Shown piece after piece: positions 43,592-53,077 of a stretch of DNA of 64,000 nucleotides (the stretch's first letter is position 1; the number at the start of each line of letters is the position of its first letter). The position numbers and the translations under genes are program-made. A model generated the notes under the pieces. That model was not told the DNA's origin, made no database searches, and worked only from the letters and a program-made list of their open reading frames with translations. Origin of the DNA: Chloroflexota bacterium (GTDB lineage: Bacteria; Chloroflexota; Anaerolineae; Anaerolineales; Anaerolineaceae); NCBI GenBank assembly GCA_009773005.1, contig WOUT01000006.1:1-64000 (forward strand), written 5' to 3'.

Positions 43592-45247
43592 TCATCCAAA
43601 ATATATCTTGGGCAGCTTCCTTTCGACGACTTGCTCGGCATTATATGCCACCCGTAGAAGCAGGTTTTCTTCCCAGTGACGACCGATCGCCTGCATGCCA
43701 ACCGGCATACCGCGTACATCATAACCGCTGGGAAAACTGATCGCAGGTAAACCAAGCAAATTCCCCGGGATGATAAAACGCATCATTTCCGTATCCAATG
43801 ATAGGTCAGACCATCCACCTTCGCGTCCGCCGGGTAAAACCGGCTGAGCTGCCTTAGCGGTTGCCGGGGTCAGGATCACATCCACCCCCTCAAAAACCGT
43901 GTTGAAATTATTTATCGCCCGGGTGCGCATGCGCTGCGCCTGAAGGTAATCGATGGCTGTCAGCGCCTCACCGATCACCAGATTCAACCTCACCGGCGCT
44001 CCCTGCTCCTTGCGATGATCAGCATATTGTCGCATACATGCCGCCATCTCAGCCAATATGGTGACCGCATGCGCCACGCGGGTGGCATTCAGGTCTGGAA
44101 TGCTGATCTCCTTGATTGTCATCCCGCGAGCCTTGAGCTGCTCTACCAAGGCATAATTCGTCTTGACCACCTCCGGGTTGGCATGTTCAAACCACTCGGG
44201 ATAGATGCCCCCAGTGATGCCTTTCAGATCGGGTACGTTCCAATCTTTGAGCGTCACTGCTGGCTGCTGCACGGTATTGTGGTCTTTTTGATCGACACCG
44301 GCGATAATCGAATAGACCAAGGCAGCGTCTTCCACACTGGCTGCCAGCGGTCCCAGGTGAGCAACGCTCCAACATAACGGTGCTGCTCCAAATTCACTAA
44401 TCCGACCAAAAGTGGATTTCAAGCCAACGATTCCGCATAAGGAAGCCGGGATGCGGATCGAACCGCCGCCGTCCGCGCCAATTGCTGCAGGGACGATACC
44501 CGCCGCAACCGCTGATGCGCTTCCACTTGAACTACCACCAGAATCGCACGCGGGATCGTAGGGATTTTTGACCGTTCCATGAGTATCGTTATAGCCATTC
44601 GGGTTGATCCCGATCTCGTGCATATTGGTCTTTCCAACCAGTAGCGCCCCGGCATCCCGCAGGCGGGCAACCAATGTCGAATCCTGTTTGACTGGCTCTT
44701 TTCCCATGAAGAGGGTGCCCACCGTCGTCGGATACGGCAACATATCAATCTCATCCTTAACTGCGACAGGTACGCCATCCAACAGGCTGAGCGTTTTTTT
44801 CTGCGCATAGCGCTCTGTGGAAGCCTTTGCCTGCGCTAATACGTCGTCGCGATAAACCGCGATAAAAAGTTTCAGATCAATAGATGATTTCTCGCTGCTT
44901 GAAATTGCTTTCAGAACTTTTTCCGCAACTTCCAGAGGCGTGGTTTCACCACTCCGATATGCCCTGGCATAATCTGACATGGTTCGATATGGAAAATTAT
45001 CCGGCTTTCTCTGGAGATTAGCCTTGAATTCCTCCGGCCGGATCTGGTTCTTCGGCTGAATGAATGGATAAAGTGTGGGAACTTCTGTAAAGTCCATGCG
45101 GCGAAGCATGGTTATTCCACCATTTTCGAGTAAACCGGGCATCAGGGCTCTTCTCGCAACCGGGTTTTCCACGGCAGACGTGAAGAGTTTTAATGCAGTT
45201 CCAGTAAGTTTCGGCAGGCTAAGGGATTTGAGATCGTATGTGGTCAT
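43592..45247 (-). CDS. Amidase-signature family hydrolase
   Basis: A 551-residue amidase-signature enzyme. The Ser-cisSer-Lys triad is visible: Lys in [11 protein letters not shown] (near 160), the Gly/Ser stretch [16 protein letters not shown] (near 236-251) and the nucleophile Ser in [14 protein letters not shown] (near 260-266). Such enzymes hydrolyse amide bonds in small molecules; the substrate is not readable. Start follows AGAGGT. The N-terminal 90 residues precede the domain. It lies convergent with gntR and is followed by a dead acetyltransferase gene. Confidence 0.88.
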   Translation of the reverse strand: MTTYDLKSLSLPKLTGTALKLFTSAVENPVARRALMPGLLENGGITMLRRMDFTEVPTLYPFIQPKNQIRPEEFKANLQRKPDNFPYRTMSDYARAYRSGETTPLEVAEKVLKAISSSEKSSIDLKLFIAVYRDDVLAQAKASTERYAQKKTLSLLDGVPVAVKDEIDMLPYPTTVGTLFMGKEPVKQDSTLVARLRDAGALLVGKTNMHEIGINPNGYNDTHGTVKNPYDPACDSGGSSSGSASAVAAGIVPAAIGADGGGSIRIPASLCGIVGLKSTFGRISEFGAAPLCWSVAHLGPLAASVEDAALVYSIIAGVDQKDHNTVQQPAVTLKDWNVPDLKGITGGIYPEWFEHANPEVVKTNYALVEQLKARGMTIKEISIPDLNATRVAHAVTILAEMAACMRQYADHRKEQGAPVRLNLVIGEALTAIDYLQAQRMRTRAINNFNTVFEGVDVILTPATAKAAQPVLPGGREGGWSDLSLDTEMMRFIIPGNLLGLPAISFPSGYDVRGMPVGMQAIGRHWEENLLLRVAYNAEQVVERKLPKIYFG

Positions 45248-45330
45248 TTTACCTCTTTGATTTAGAAAGAATCGAATTTAACTATTTAAACCCTTTTATG
45301 AAATATAGTTCCTGTAAAACTCGCTTATTT

Positions 45331-47445
45331 TCACAAGGAGGGAGGGACAATGTACGCTATAAAGTCGCGCCCTTCGATGGGGTTGGAGTGATAGATTGAA
45401 AATCCCTGCGGATAGAGCATTTCCAAGCGCTCCATACCCGTTATATCGTCATATTTTACAAGGAATAACTTTGCGCCGGGGTTGGTAAGGGTCGTTTCGA
45501 GATCTTGCGGCCAAATCGCATAATCCCGACCAACATACCCGGCGCTGATCGCCACCAGTCGCGTATCAACCCAATGCGGTACACCCACAACCCACACATT
45601 GTCTGCATTCCCGCTCGTTTCGATGAAATTTTTTGCTACCTCTCCCATTTGTGTTGTATTCCAGGTCGCCCGCGCGTATTGCTCCGGATATTGTTTCAAC
45701 GCGATATCATAGTTTTGGAATGCGGAAATTGCAAGGATCAGCACACCAACAATTACAACAAGCGCCTTTGTAAAAATCCTCGACGCTCTTGACCACAGAC
45801 TGGCAAGCAAAGTCTCTAGTCCAATTGCACTGATTAAAAAGATAGGCACTGACGCCCCACCTGCCCGGCTGAGCGACGGGTTCTCGTCAGGGAAAGCCAG
45901 GGAAAGGATTGAGGGAAGCATTAATACGGGGATCGAAATCAATAGAAAGAGATCCTGCCAGGAACGGGAGCGAATCCACCTATAGAGCAGAAGGAGTAAT
46001 CCCAAGAAGTAAAGCCCGGCTGAATACACATCCAGGGCAGGTCTGCCCGGGATGGAGATCACCCAGGTGCTGCCATCTTTCCAGAACGGCATAGTTGCGG
46101 CGCTCCAATAATTGCTGAAGAATATTTTTGCCACTTCTCCGGGTAATTGTCGTTCTGCGTCAGTCATGCGCGTTAAAGCACGGAACCCGAACAAATCAGG
46201 ATATTCAAATGAGAATCGCAGCAAAGGCAGAAAAATCACAAGTGCAAACAAGGCTAACAAACCCAATGCCCACCAGGTATTTCGAGTCGCTCTGTTGAAT
46301 TTTTGGTGCGCAAGGTAAATGATCACTCCCGCAACCACCACGAAAGGCATGATCCTGAAGGCGCTGTAACCTAATAAACCCAAACCCAGCAGGATTCCAG
46401 CCAAGATGAAATCGTTGCGTCTGGATTGGCGAATTCCGCGGAACAGGTAGAAGAGAACGGGCGCAACAAAAACCGGTGCCAACACCACCCTCAACCCCAC
46501 TCTTGCGATCATATTCGGCCACGAAGCAAAGCCCAGCAGCAGCATGGCGAAAAGCCCCGTCCAGTGGCTGCCGATTTCATTCCCTAGTTTATAGACATAG
46601 ACCAGTGAAAGCAAAAAAGCTAGCGCCATAGTAAGCTTAAGGGTGAAAAAGTTCAACCCGGTATGGAGGTATTTAACAAAAAATGCTGTGAGATAAAAAT
46701 GGATCGGCTCTCTGCCAGCATTGTTGGGAAAAAAGATCGAAAATTGCCCGTTCAAAATGGTGTTCACATCCAGCAACTTCTCTGTATGATCGCTGGTCAT
46801 GTTGTAAGGGATGGTATTCAACTGGTTGAGATGGAACCAGGCCGAGATCAGAAAAGCAGCCAATACAAGAACTTTCCAGTAATCAAACCGGAAGGATATG
46901 ATCGGGTTTTTAATAAAACTTAATATCTTGATTTTTTTAGATTCCCAATCTGTCTTTTTTTCCGGTAACCAAAAAGTCAACAATCCGGATGCCAAAGTCG
47001 CAATCCAGAGGATCACATTCAATGATGTGAATCGGTTGCCATTGAACGCCAGGAAAGAGATGAATAACAGTGGAATAAAAAAGAATAGCGGGGTACGGTG
47101 AATAGTTAAGTCAATTGATTTATCATCACGTATACGATGCGGCTGGATGCGCCACTCTTTTTTTAATAGCGCATAAATCAACATACATCCAGAAGCGAAA
47201 TAAAAGTAAACCCCCGAATTTGGATTTTCCGCAGGTGGTTCAAGCAACCTTTGTGCAACCAGAGCCAGAATCAGCGCCAGTAATGAGCGCCAAGGCAACC
47301 TGGTTAAGAAAAACACCTTGGGAGTGTGAGTCTCACCAATACTTGTTTCCACCAAAGCCGGTTTTGTTGATATTTCGGAGTGGGAAAACAAGCTGCGAAC
47401 GCTTAACTTCGATTTTAGATAATCAAGAAGACTTGGTTCTTCCAT
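45331..47445 (-). CDS. Multi-spanning PMT-like glycosyltransferase
   Basis: A 704-residue membrane protein with about 13 hydrophobic helices. The pattern fits GT-C glycosyltransferases of the PMT/ArnT group: an outside loop with TSDHTEKLLDVNTIL (an Asp-rich first loop), then NNAGREPIHFYL, and a C-terminal soluble domain (about 560-700). These use a lipid-linked sugar. ATG at 47445 follows AAAAAGGATG and avoids overlap with the methyltransferase gene; the longer open frame upstream is inside that gene. Placed after two methyltransferase genes, it belongs to an envelope glycan cluster. Confidence 0.78.
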   Translation of the reverse strand: MEEPSLLDYLKSKLSVRSLFSHSEISTKPALVETSIGETHTPKVFFLTRLPWRSLLALILALVAQRLLEPPAENPNSGVYFYFASGCMLIYALLKKEWRIQPHRIRDDKSIDLTIHRTPLFFFIPLLFISFLAFNGNRFTSLNVILWIATLASGLLTFWLPEKKTDWESKKIKILSFIKNPIISFRFDYWKVLVLAAFLISAWFHLNQLNTIPYNMTSDHTEKLLDVNTILNGQFSIFFPNNAGREPIHFYLTAFFVKYLHTGLNFFTLKLTMALAFLLSLVYVYKLGNEIGSHWTGLFAMLLLGFASWPNMIARVGLRVVLAPVFVAPVLFYLFRGIRQSRRNDFILAGILLGLGLLGYSAFRIMPFVVVAGVIIYLAHQKFNRATRNTWWALGLLALFALVIFLPLLRFSFEYPDLFGFRALTRMTDAERQLPGEVAKIFFSNYWSAATMPFWKDGSTWVISIPGRPALDVYSAGLYFLGLLLLLYRWIRSRSWQDLFLLISIPVLMLPSILSLAFPDENPSLSRAGGASVPIFLISAIGLETLLASLWSRASRIFTKALVVIVGVLILAISAFQNYDIALKQYPEQYARATWNTTQMGEVAKNFIETSGNADNVWVVGVPHWVDTRLVAISAGYVGRDYAIWPQDLETTLTNPGAKLFLVKYDDITGMERLEMLYPQGFSIYHSNPIEGRDFIAYIVPPSL

Positions 47446-47462
47446 TTGTGCATCCTTTTTGA

Positions 47463-48287
47463 TTATTTCCGGCGAACGATGTAGAAGGTGCAGGTTCCTT
47501 CTGATTGGATGGAGGGTTCTAAATATGCCTTTTGCGTGATCCACTCTGTAAATATCAGATTCCAGCGAGCAGGCACCAGGATCCATTTTCCAAATAATTT
47601 GCGCGTAATGAGCGAAGGCAGCCCAAAGTAGTGACCCCACTCCAACACTCGCAGGGCGCGCGGCGAAAAATAATGCCACCAATCCACCAGTTCAAAACCG
47701 GCTTTTTCCAGCCTGGCTTTCCAAATTTCAGGGGCGTCGCAATGATAATGACGGGCGATGCGGTTGAAAAAGCGGCGGTAACCGTTCGCTGCGAATTTTA
47801 GTCCGATGCGGTCGAAAAAATTACTGACAGATAAAGCGCCCAGGAAGTTTTGGTTCGGGACACAAAAAACGAATGGGGCGCCTGGTTTTAATACACGCGC
47901 CAGATCAGCCATGACCGGGTCAAGATCTGGAATATGCTCCAGAACGGAATTACTCACTGCGCTGGCGAAGAAACTCGCTGCGTATGGGATTGTTTCCCCG
48001 GAAGCCTCAATAACTTTCAGGTATCTACCGCGTTTTACTGCCTCGCGTAATGGCGCGCCCAATGGGTCCAACCCCACTTCCAGGGGGCGGTCAAACGCGA
48101 GTGCGGCGAAATGGCCATCGCCGCATCCGAGGTCAATAGTTGGAGAAGGGAGCTCAATGTTTTCATAGAACCGGGCTTCAACCGCGCGCAGCAATCCTCT
48201 GAAGTAAGGCAGACTGGAGATGTGCAGCCACAGGTGATCTTTTTTTGCGTTATCCGCTTCAACCGGGATGTGGTGATGAAGGGTCAT
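47463..48287 (-). CDS. Class I SAM-dependent methyltransferase
   Basis: A 274-residue protein with the SAM-binding motif IDLGCGDGHFAAL (near 52-64) and the following acidic strand, then VSNSVLEHIPDLDPVMADLARVLKPGA (near 110-137), typical of Methyltransf_11 enzymes. The C-terminal 90 residues may contact the substrate. It overlaps the FkbM gene by 4 nt and precedes the glycosyltransferase gene by 17 nt, so the three form one operon, likely for methylated surface glycans or lipids. Confidence 0.88.
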   Translation of the reverse strand: MTLHHHIPVEADNAKKDHLWLHISSLPYFRGLLRAVEARFYENIELPSPTIDLGCGDGHFAALAFDRPLEVGLDPLGAPLREAVKRGRYLKVIEASGETIPYAASFFASAVSNSVLEHIPDLDPVMADLARVLKPGAPFVFCVPNQNFLGALSVSNFFDRIGLKFAANGYRRFFNRIARHYHCDAPEIWKARLEKAGFELVDWWHYFSPRALRVLEWGHYFGLPSLITRKLFGKWILVPARWNLIFTEWITQKAYLEPSIQSEGTCTFYIVRRK

Positions 48288-49114
48288 GAGCGCTCTTTCT
48301 TATGGGTGGATTTTTCAGCATATAGAAACGCAAGTTCCTGGTGCACCGGGTTTGGGGTCAAACGGGTGACAAACCCGTTAATATTCAGAAAATCGATCAT
48401 TTCTTTTCGAGTATGAACGGTCAGTCCATCATGGATCTCCATACATATGCGGTCAATTTGTGCGAGTGTTTCTTTTGGAGTAGTGAAAAGGATTTCATAT
48501 TCACCACCTTCGCAATCTATTTTTAGATAGTCGCACTTTTGGATTGAAAAAGATTTCATCAATTCATCCAGGGTGATGGTACGTACATCTATCTCATGGC
48601 CTGTTTCGTGTGAGACAGCAGTTGAATTTTGAACGACCTTTCCTTCTGTAACCGTCAGGGAAGTTGTTCCATTTGAAGAGGCAATTGCGCCAGTAAAAAT
48701 CTCAGCGTTCAACACTTTGTTCTTTTCCAGGTTAACCCGTAAAAGGGATACTGACTGCGGATAGGGTTCAACTGCGATCAAACGACCGTGGGGAATTTGT
48801 TTGCCAGCCCAAACAGAATAATCACCAAGCGCTGCGCCAATATCAATAACAGTCCAGTGATCCTGCAATGTGACACTGGCTTGCTCATACTGCCGATCAA
48901 GAATCGTTTCTTTGAGAATCCAGATATCCATTAGGCTGAATACCATAAAAGATTCGCCTCTTTTCAAATTAACCCTGCAAGCAGAGTGTGTTGACTTTTT
49001 GGTCAACAAACTGATTAAAACACTGGGGTTACGAATTCCCTTGATAAGAGTAATTATCGATTTAAAGTAGTATCGAAATGCAGATTGTGTCAATCCTTCA
49101 CCTATAGCTCTCAA
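48284..49114 (-). CDS. FkbM-family methyltransferase
   Basis: A 276-residue SAM methyltransferase of the FkbM family, which methylates sugar hydroxyls. VIDIGAALGDYSVWAG (near 89-104) is the SAM motif, VEPYPQSVSLLRVNLEKN (near 115-132) the acidic strand and YLKIDCEGGEYEIL (near 194-207) the FkbM signature. The start is uncertain: the longest frame uses TTG. It begins the glycan operon. Confidence 0.87.
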   Translation of the reverse strand: MRAIGEGLTQSAFRYYFKSIITLIKGIRNPSVLISLLTKKSTHSACRVNLKRGESFMVFSLMDIWILKETILDRQYEQASVTLQDHWTVIDIGAALGDYSVWAGKQIPHGRLIAVEPYPQSVSLLRVNLEKNKVLNAEIFTGAIASSNGTTSLTVTEGKVVQNSTAVSHETGHEIDVRTITLDELMKSFSIQKCDYLKIDCEGGEYEILFTTPKETLAQIDRICMEIHDGLTVHTRKEMIDFLNINGFVTRLTPNPVHQELAFLYAEKSTHKKERS

Positions 49115-49146
49115 TTATAAACGACATGCATGATCCTGGTTTTAAA

Positions 49147-49172
49147 CAAAAAAGCCTCCAGTCTCCGGAGGC
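49147..49172 (-). terminator. Terminator after the DAK2-like gene
   Basis: On the minus strand GCCTCC / GGAGGC form a perfect 6-bp stem with a 7-nt loop followed by a run of seven T. It lies 18 bp past the stop codon. Confidence 0.82.
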
Positions 49173-49189
49173 ATTCAACTCATCCAATC

Positions 49190-49864
49190 TTACTTCCTGG
49201 GCGCCAATTTGCTTACCACCTGCAGCAGCGTGTTCGCTACGAGTGCGCCTGATTGCGCCCGGTGTTCAGAGGTACCCATCCTGCTGGATGCCACCACCGC
49301 GTTCAAGATCGCGTCCAGATTGTTACTCCCTGCCTTTTTTGCCTGGGCAAATGCCATGCCAGCATTGAGGAGTTGGCCAATATCAATTTGTGGTAACTCA
49401 CCTTGCTGCGGTGTGCTGGGCGCAGCTGGCTGCTGCGTGCTTGAAAATCCTCCAAACAGGCTTCCTAAAAGGTCAGCGCCGCCATCAGACGAAGGTGCGC
49501 TTGCAGCAGGGACAGTATCTTGCGCGCCCAGCAGCGTTTGAATTAACGTTATCGCGCTGTCAGGAGTAATTGATTTCACGCCCTTAAATTGCGACGAGGC
49601 ATCGGATAGCCCTTCCGCGTATAACTGGGCTGAACCGCTTTGGCTTTTGTTGCGCAGGATTTGGCTGGCGTATGCCAACTGATCAGCAGGCAAGGCGTTC
49701 TTTTTTTCCTTCATTGCCTGGGTGATAACTTCAAATATTTGTACCATGTTATCCCCATGATCATGGTTGTACGTATCCGCCTGGTTTAAGGTGGTTTGAT
49801 TCTGCGCAATCGCCGTCGCGACAGTGCTAAAGAGTTTCACAAGATCCACATTTTTTGCAGCCAT
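49190..49864 (-). CDS. Degenerate DAK2/DhaL-like protein
   Basis: A 224-residue soluble protein. Residues 24-41 (LNQADTYNHDHGDNMVQI) align with the Mg/ATP motif of DhaL (usually G-D-x-D-H-G-x-N-M), with the first Asp replaced by Asn and Gly by Tyr. The C-terminus (SRMGTSEHRAQSGALVANTLL, read in part) resembles the last helix of DAK2 folds. The middle (about 115-150) is an Ala/Pro/Gln-rich linker unlike DhaL. With one of the ligands lost, ATP hydrolysis is doubtful. It is a single-gene unit with its own terminator. Confidence 0.62.
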   Translation of the reverse strand: MAAKNVDLVKLFSTVATAIAQNQTTLNQADTYNHDHGDNMVQIFEVITQAMKEKKNALPADQLAYASQILRNKSQSGSAQLYAEGLSDASSQFKGVKSITPDSAITLIQTLLGAQDTVPAASAPSSDGGADLLGSLFGGFSSTQQPAAPSTPQQGELPQIDIGQLLNAGMAFAQAKKAGSNNLDAILNAVVASSRMGTSEHRAQSGALVANTLLQVVSKLAPRK

Positions 49865-50087
49865 CTATCTGTATCTCCCGGTATATTTTTTCATATTGTA
49901 GCATATACCACCAAGACAAAAATATTTCACAATAAAAGTCATCTTTTTCCAGATCTTATGGGTCGAAACTGATCCAGGCCAGTATTGCTCAAGATAGCTG
50001 TATTGAGCAGTCAACATTCTGACGGTTGCAACCTGATGATGCATTTTTCCGTATGTACAATGGATAAATTCACATCAACGAGGACTT

Positions 50088-50894
50088 ATGAAACTAATTG
50101 ATCTATTTAAAAAGAGAACCCCTGCGCTTGGTCTTGCGTTAAGTGGCGGAGCCACGCACGGGGCTGCGCACATCGGCGTACTGCAAGTATTGGAACGCGA
50201 AGGTATCCGGCCTCAGTTTGTGGCGGGCACGAGCGCCGGAGCATTGATTGGCGCAGCTTATTGCGCTGGCGTGCCGGTGGATGAATTAAGTGAGTTATTT
50301 CTTTCCATGGATTGGCCTACCCTTTTGAGATTATCGATCAAGAAACCGTTATCCCTTTTTGATACACAGCCAATGGAAGAGTTTATCAAGAAGAAAATCG
50401 GCGATTGTGTTTTTGAAGATTTGAATATCCCTTTTGCGGCTATCGCCTGCAATATTGTGACCGGCGAACGCGTGGTGCTTGACCACGGTCCACTCGCCCC
50501 TGCCATTCGCGCCAGTGCAGCCATCCCTGGATTGTTTTCACCGGTAGAAATTGAGGGTCGTCTGTTGGTAGACGGTGGAATTGTAGATAACCTGCCGGTA
50601 GAACAAGCCCGTGCCATGGGCGCGAAGTTCATTATTGCGAGTGATGTATCAAAGCGTGGCAAACTCACCAAACGCCCTGAAAATCCTTTTGAGATCGTAC
50701 TTTCCATGATCTATATCATGCAAGAGCATGGCGCCCTGGTGAATAGTGATGCCTGCGATTGTTACATCCGCCCTGAAGTTTCACAATATTCCTCATGGGG
50801 TTTCGGAGACTCCGCGAAAGTCCTCGAGGCAGGAAAAACAGCTGCTGAAGAAGCTCTTCCTCAGTTATTCAAATTCCGCGCTCAGAAAAAGTAG
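50088..50894 (+). CDS. Patatin-like phospholipase (RssA type)
   Basis: A 268-residue patatin-family lipid hydrolase. The oxyanion loop is GLALSGGATHGAAHIGVL (near 16-33), the nucleophile Ser lies in GTSAG (near 47-51) and the catalytic Asp in VDGG (near 160-163). Members act on membrane phospholipids or lysophospholipids. It has a good start (AACGAGG upstream) and a terminator follows 31 bp after the stop. Confidence 0.92.
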   Translation: MKLIDLFKKRTPALGLALSGGATHGAAHIGVLQVLEREGIRPQFVAGTSAGALIGAAYCAGVPVDELSELFLSMDWPTLLRLSIKKPLSLFDTQPMEEFIKKKIGDCVFEDLNIPFAAIACNIVTGERVVLDHGPLAPAIRASAAIPGLFSPVEIEGRLLVDGGIVDNLPVEQARAMGAKFIIASDVSKRGKLTKRPENPFEIVLSMIYIMQEHGALVNSDACDCYIRPEVSQYSSWGFGDSAKVLEAGKTAAEEALPQLFKFRAQKK

Positions 50895-50925
50895 ATTCCC
50901 GAATTACTTTTCGGTAATATAATAA

Positions 50926-50957
50926 AGAATCTCACACCATACTGAGATTCTTTTTTT
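50926..50957 (+). terminator. Terminator after the patatin gene
   Basis: A perfect 9-bp stem (AGAATCTCA / TGAGATTCT) with an 8-nt loop and seven T. Confidence 0.9.
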
Positions 50958-50981
50958 ATATTATAGCGCTGAAAAAATGTG

Positions 50982-52253
50982 ATGGTGAATTTCAATGATG
51001 AATATGGTGCCCTGGTGAACAAATCCGGTATTTGGCAAAAATTGATCAATTTCTTTAGCTTCAAAAAGAGCATCGTGGCTGTCCTCTTGATGATCATCCT
51101 GATCGGTATGGGAGAATGGATGGCAGACCGCTTTATGCCCCTTTATATCCGCGCATTAGGTGGTGGATTAGAGGTCATCGGAGTTTTGAGCGGAATGAAG
51201 AATCTTATGGGCGCCCTGTATTCATTTCCGGCAGGGTACCTGAGCGAACGAATCGGGTACAAGAAAGCGCTGCTTGTTTTTAACTTGATCGCCTTGCTGG
51301 GTTATGCCATCGTGATCCTCTTTCAATCCTGGGTAGCTGTTTTGATTGGCGCCTTTTTCTTCCTGGCATGGTCATCTGTCTCCCTGCCCGCCACCATGAG
51401 CCTGGTCTCTTCTGTTATGCCCAGCAATAAGCGCACGATGGGTGTTTCCTTGATTTCCATCACAAAGCGGCTGCCGAAGGCTCTAGGCCCCGTGATCGGT
51501 GGTTCGTTGATCGGTATCTATGGCGAAGTTCAGGGGATTCGTTATGCATTCATGGTGGCATTTGTTTTAGGAGTGATCGCGATTTTTGTCCAGCAAAAAA
51601 TGATCAAAGAAGCTCCTCGCAGAGGCAAAGGTGAGAGTTTTAGAAACCCGTTCGCCATGTTCAAACTTATCACACCGGATTTGCGAAATTTGCTGGTTTC
51701 AGACACGATCATCCGATTTTGTGAACAAATCCCGGATATGCTGGTGGTGATGTGGGTGGTCGAAGTTAACAAAATCAGCGCATTGAATTTTGGCTGGTTA
51801 TCAGTGGTTGAAATGGTGACAGCTGTCTTGTGCTATATCCCTGTGGCGTATTTAGCAGACAGGACAGCCAAGAAGCCCTTCGTTTTGATGACCTTTATTT
51901 TCTTTACTCTTTTCCCATTAGTGTTATTATTTTCCCGCAGTCTTCCAATGATGGCGCTTGCGTTTATCGTCCGCGGTTTGAAGGAGTTTGGCGAGCCAAC
52001 CCGGAAGGCATTGATCATGGATCTCGCCCCGGAAGACAAAAAAGCTGCCGTTTTTGGAGTGTATTACTTGATCAGAGATGTCATTGTGAGCGTGGCGGCG
52101 TTTGGCGGGGTTTTCTTGTGGGCAATCAAACCCGAGATCAACTTGCTGGTCGCATTCGGGTTCGGTTTGGTGGGTACGATCTTCTTTGCCATTTTTGGCC
52201 GTGATATGAAAAACAATTTCAAACCAATTAATAATTCGTCTTTGGAGGTTTAA
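50982..52253 (+). CDS. MFS transporter
   Basis: A 423-residue protein with 12 hydrophobic helices. The MFS loop 2-3 motif reads GYLSERIGYKKAL (near 86-98), and a related AYLADRTAKKP follows in the second half (near 288). Substrate cannot be inferred; the neighbour is a ChrB-like gene starting one base after its stop, so the pair may serve oxyanion or drug export. ATG at 50982 is assumed; a GTG directly before it is equivalent. Confidence 0.88.
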   Translation: MVNFNDEYGALVNKSGIWQKLINFFSFKKSIVAVLLMIILIGMGEWMADRFMPLYIRALGGGLEVIGVLSGMKNLMGALYSFPAGYLSERIGYKKALLVFNLIALLGYAIVILFQSWVAVLIGAFFFLAWSSVSLPATMSLVSSVMPSNKRTMGVSLISITKRLPKALGPVIGGSLIGIYGEVQGIRYAFMVAFVLGVIAIFVQQKMIKEAPRRGKGESFRNPFAMFKLITPDLRNLLVSDTIIRFCEQIPDMLVVMWVVEVNKISALNFGWLSVVEMVTAVLCYIPVAYLADRTAKKPFVLMTFIFFTLFPLVLLFSRSLPMMALAFIVRGLKEFGEPTRKALIMDLAPEDKKAAVFGVYYLIRDVIVSVAAFGGVFLWAIKPEINLLVAFGFGLVGTIFFAIFGRDMKNNFKPINNSSLEV

Positions 52254-52254
52254 T

Positions 52255-52683
52255 TTGCTTTGGGTCACCCGCTCGCATGTTCATGTAGATCGAGTTGCTT
52301 GTCCATGGTTGATCAGCCGTTTTGTGGATAGTGAAGCAGAGTTCCTGTTTATTCCTGATAACCAAATCGAAATAGTAGTCTCTGAAATTGGGGCAATCCC
52401 GTTTGATGTATCAGGTTTTGAATTGGGACACAAGAATGGAAAATGCTCATTCGAATCAATAGTTGAGAGATATGAGCTAACAGACAAAGCATTGCTGCGT
52501 TTGGCAAAAATCGTCCACGCTGCCGATGTTAAGGGCGATTTACATACCGATCCGATCGCTGCCGGTCTTGAAGCCATCGCAGTCGGCTATAGTCTTAGAT
52601 TCCCGGATGACCATGCAAATCTGGCTCATCAATTTGAGGTTTATGACGCACTTTATGCCTGGTGCAGATTAGAGACAAAGTGA
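52255..52683 (+). CDS. ChrB-domain protein (chromate resistance-like)
   Basis: A 142-residue protein matching the C-terminal ChrB domain: HVDRVACPWLISRFVDSEAEFLFIP (shortened here to its key residues VACPWLISRF and FLFIP) and LHTDPIAAGLEAIA near residue 97-110. ChrB proteins control or help chromate resistance; the N-terminal DNA-binding half of full ChrB is missing, so this is a standalone domain. It starts with TTG directly after the MFS stop (GGAGG upstream), so both genes are coupled and the MFS protein may be the exporter. Confidence 0.8.
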   Translation: MLWVTRSHVHVDRVACPWLISRFVDSEAEFLFIPDNQIEIVVSEIGAIPFDVSGFELGHKNGKCSFESIVERYELTDKALLRLAKIVHAADVKGDLHTDPIAAGLEAIAVGYSLRFPDDHANLAHQFEVYDALYAWCRLETK

Positions 52684-52990
52684 TAATCACGATGAACTTT
52701 TTTTTGCATATCAGATGTATTTTCGTACCATACAACCCTCGATTCCTCGTTTCAGGACCAGGAATGAGTAAATTAGTAGCCTTGCTGTAAACTTATCCGG
52801 TCAAATTGAATCGTTATTGGTGATTGTTTTCAACGTTTTCTCAACCCAATAAATAGCAGGGTTTAAACCAAAAACTCTAATCCAATCTCTTATCGTGGAA
52901 TATTGAATTAGAGTTATCAGGCGTGTTTACCCTCAAAATAGCACAGTTATAGCTGTATCATTTTTAAAATCTCTGAATTTAAACATTCTC
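52684..52990. other. Spacer with a 14-bp stem-loop
   Basis: No gene is visible. AACTCTAATCCAAT (52873-52886) pairs with ATTGAATTAGAGTT (52902-52915) with one mismatch. It lacks a T-run and may be an old terminator or an operator. Confidence 0.45.
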
Positions 52991-53044
52991 TTCATAAATT
53001 CTTCATACATTATTCACTACTCCTTCACATCTGACTTTTATACT
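52991..53044 (+). promoter_or_regulatory. PhoB/PhoP-like four-box promoter of the MacAB-like operon
   Basis: TTCATA (52991), TTCATA (53002), TTCACT (53013) and TTCACA (53024) repeat with an exact 11-bp period, and TATACT (53039-53044) follows 9 bp after the last box. This matches the layout of PhoP/PhoB-type activated promoters, where the boxes replace the -35 element. No good -35 is present at 17 bp. An OmpR-family response regulator is expected to bind here. Confidence 0.7.
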
Positions 53045-53077
53045 TTTGAAGTCAACTGATTATTAGAAGGAGTGATA

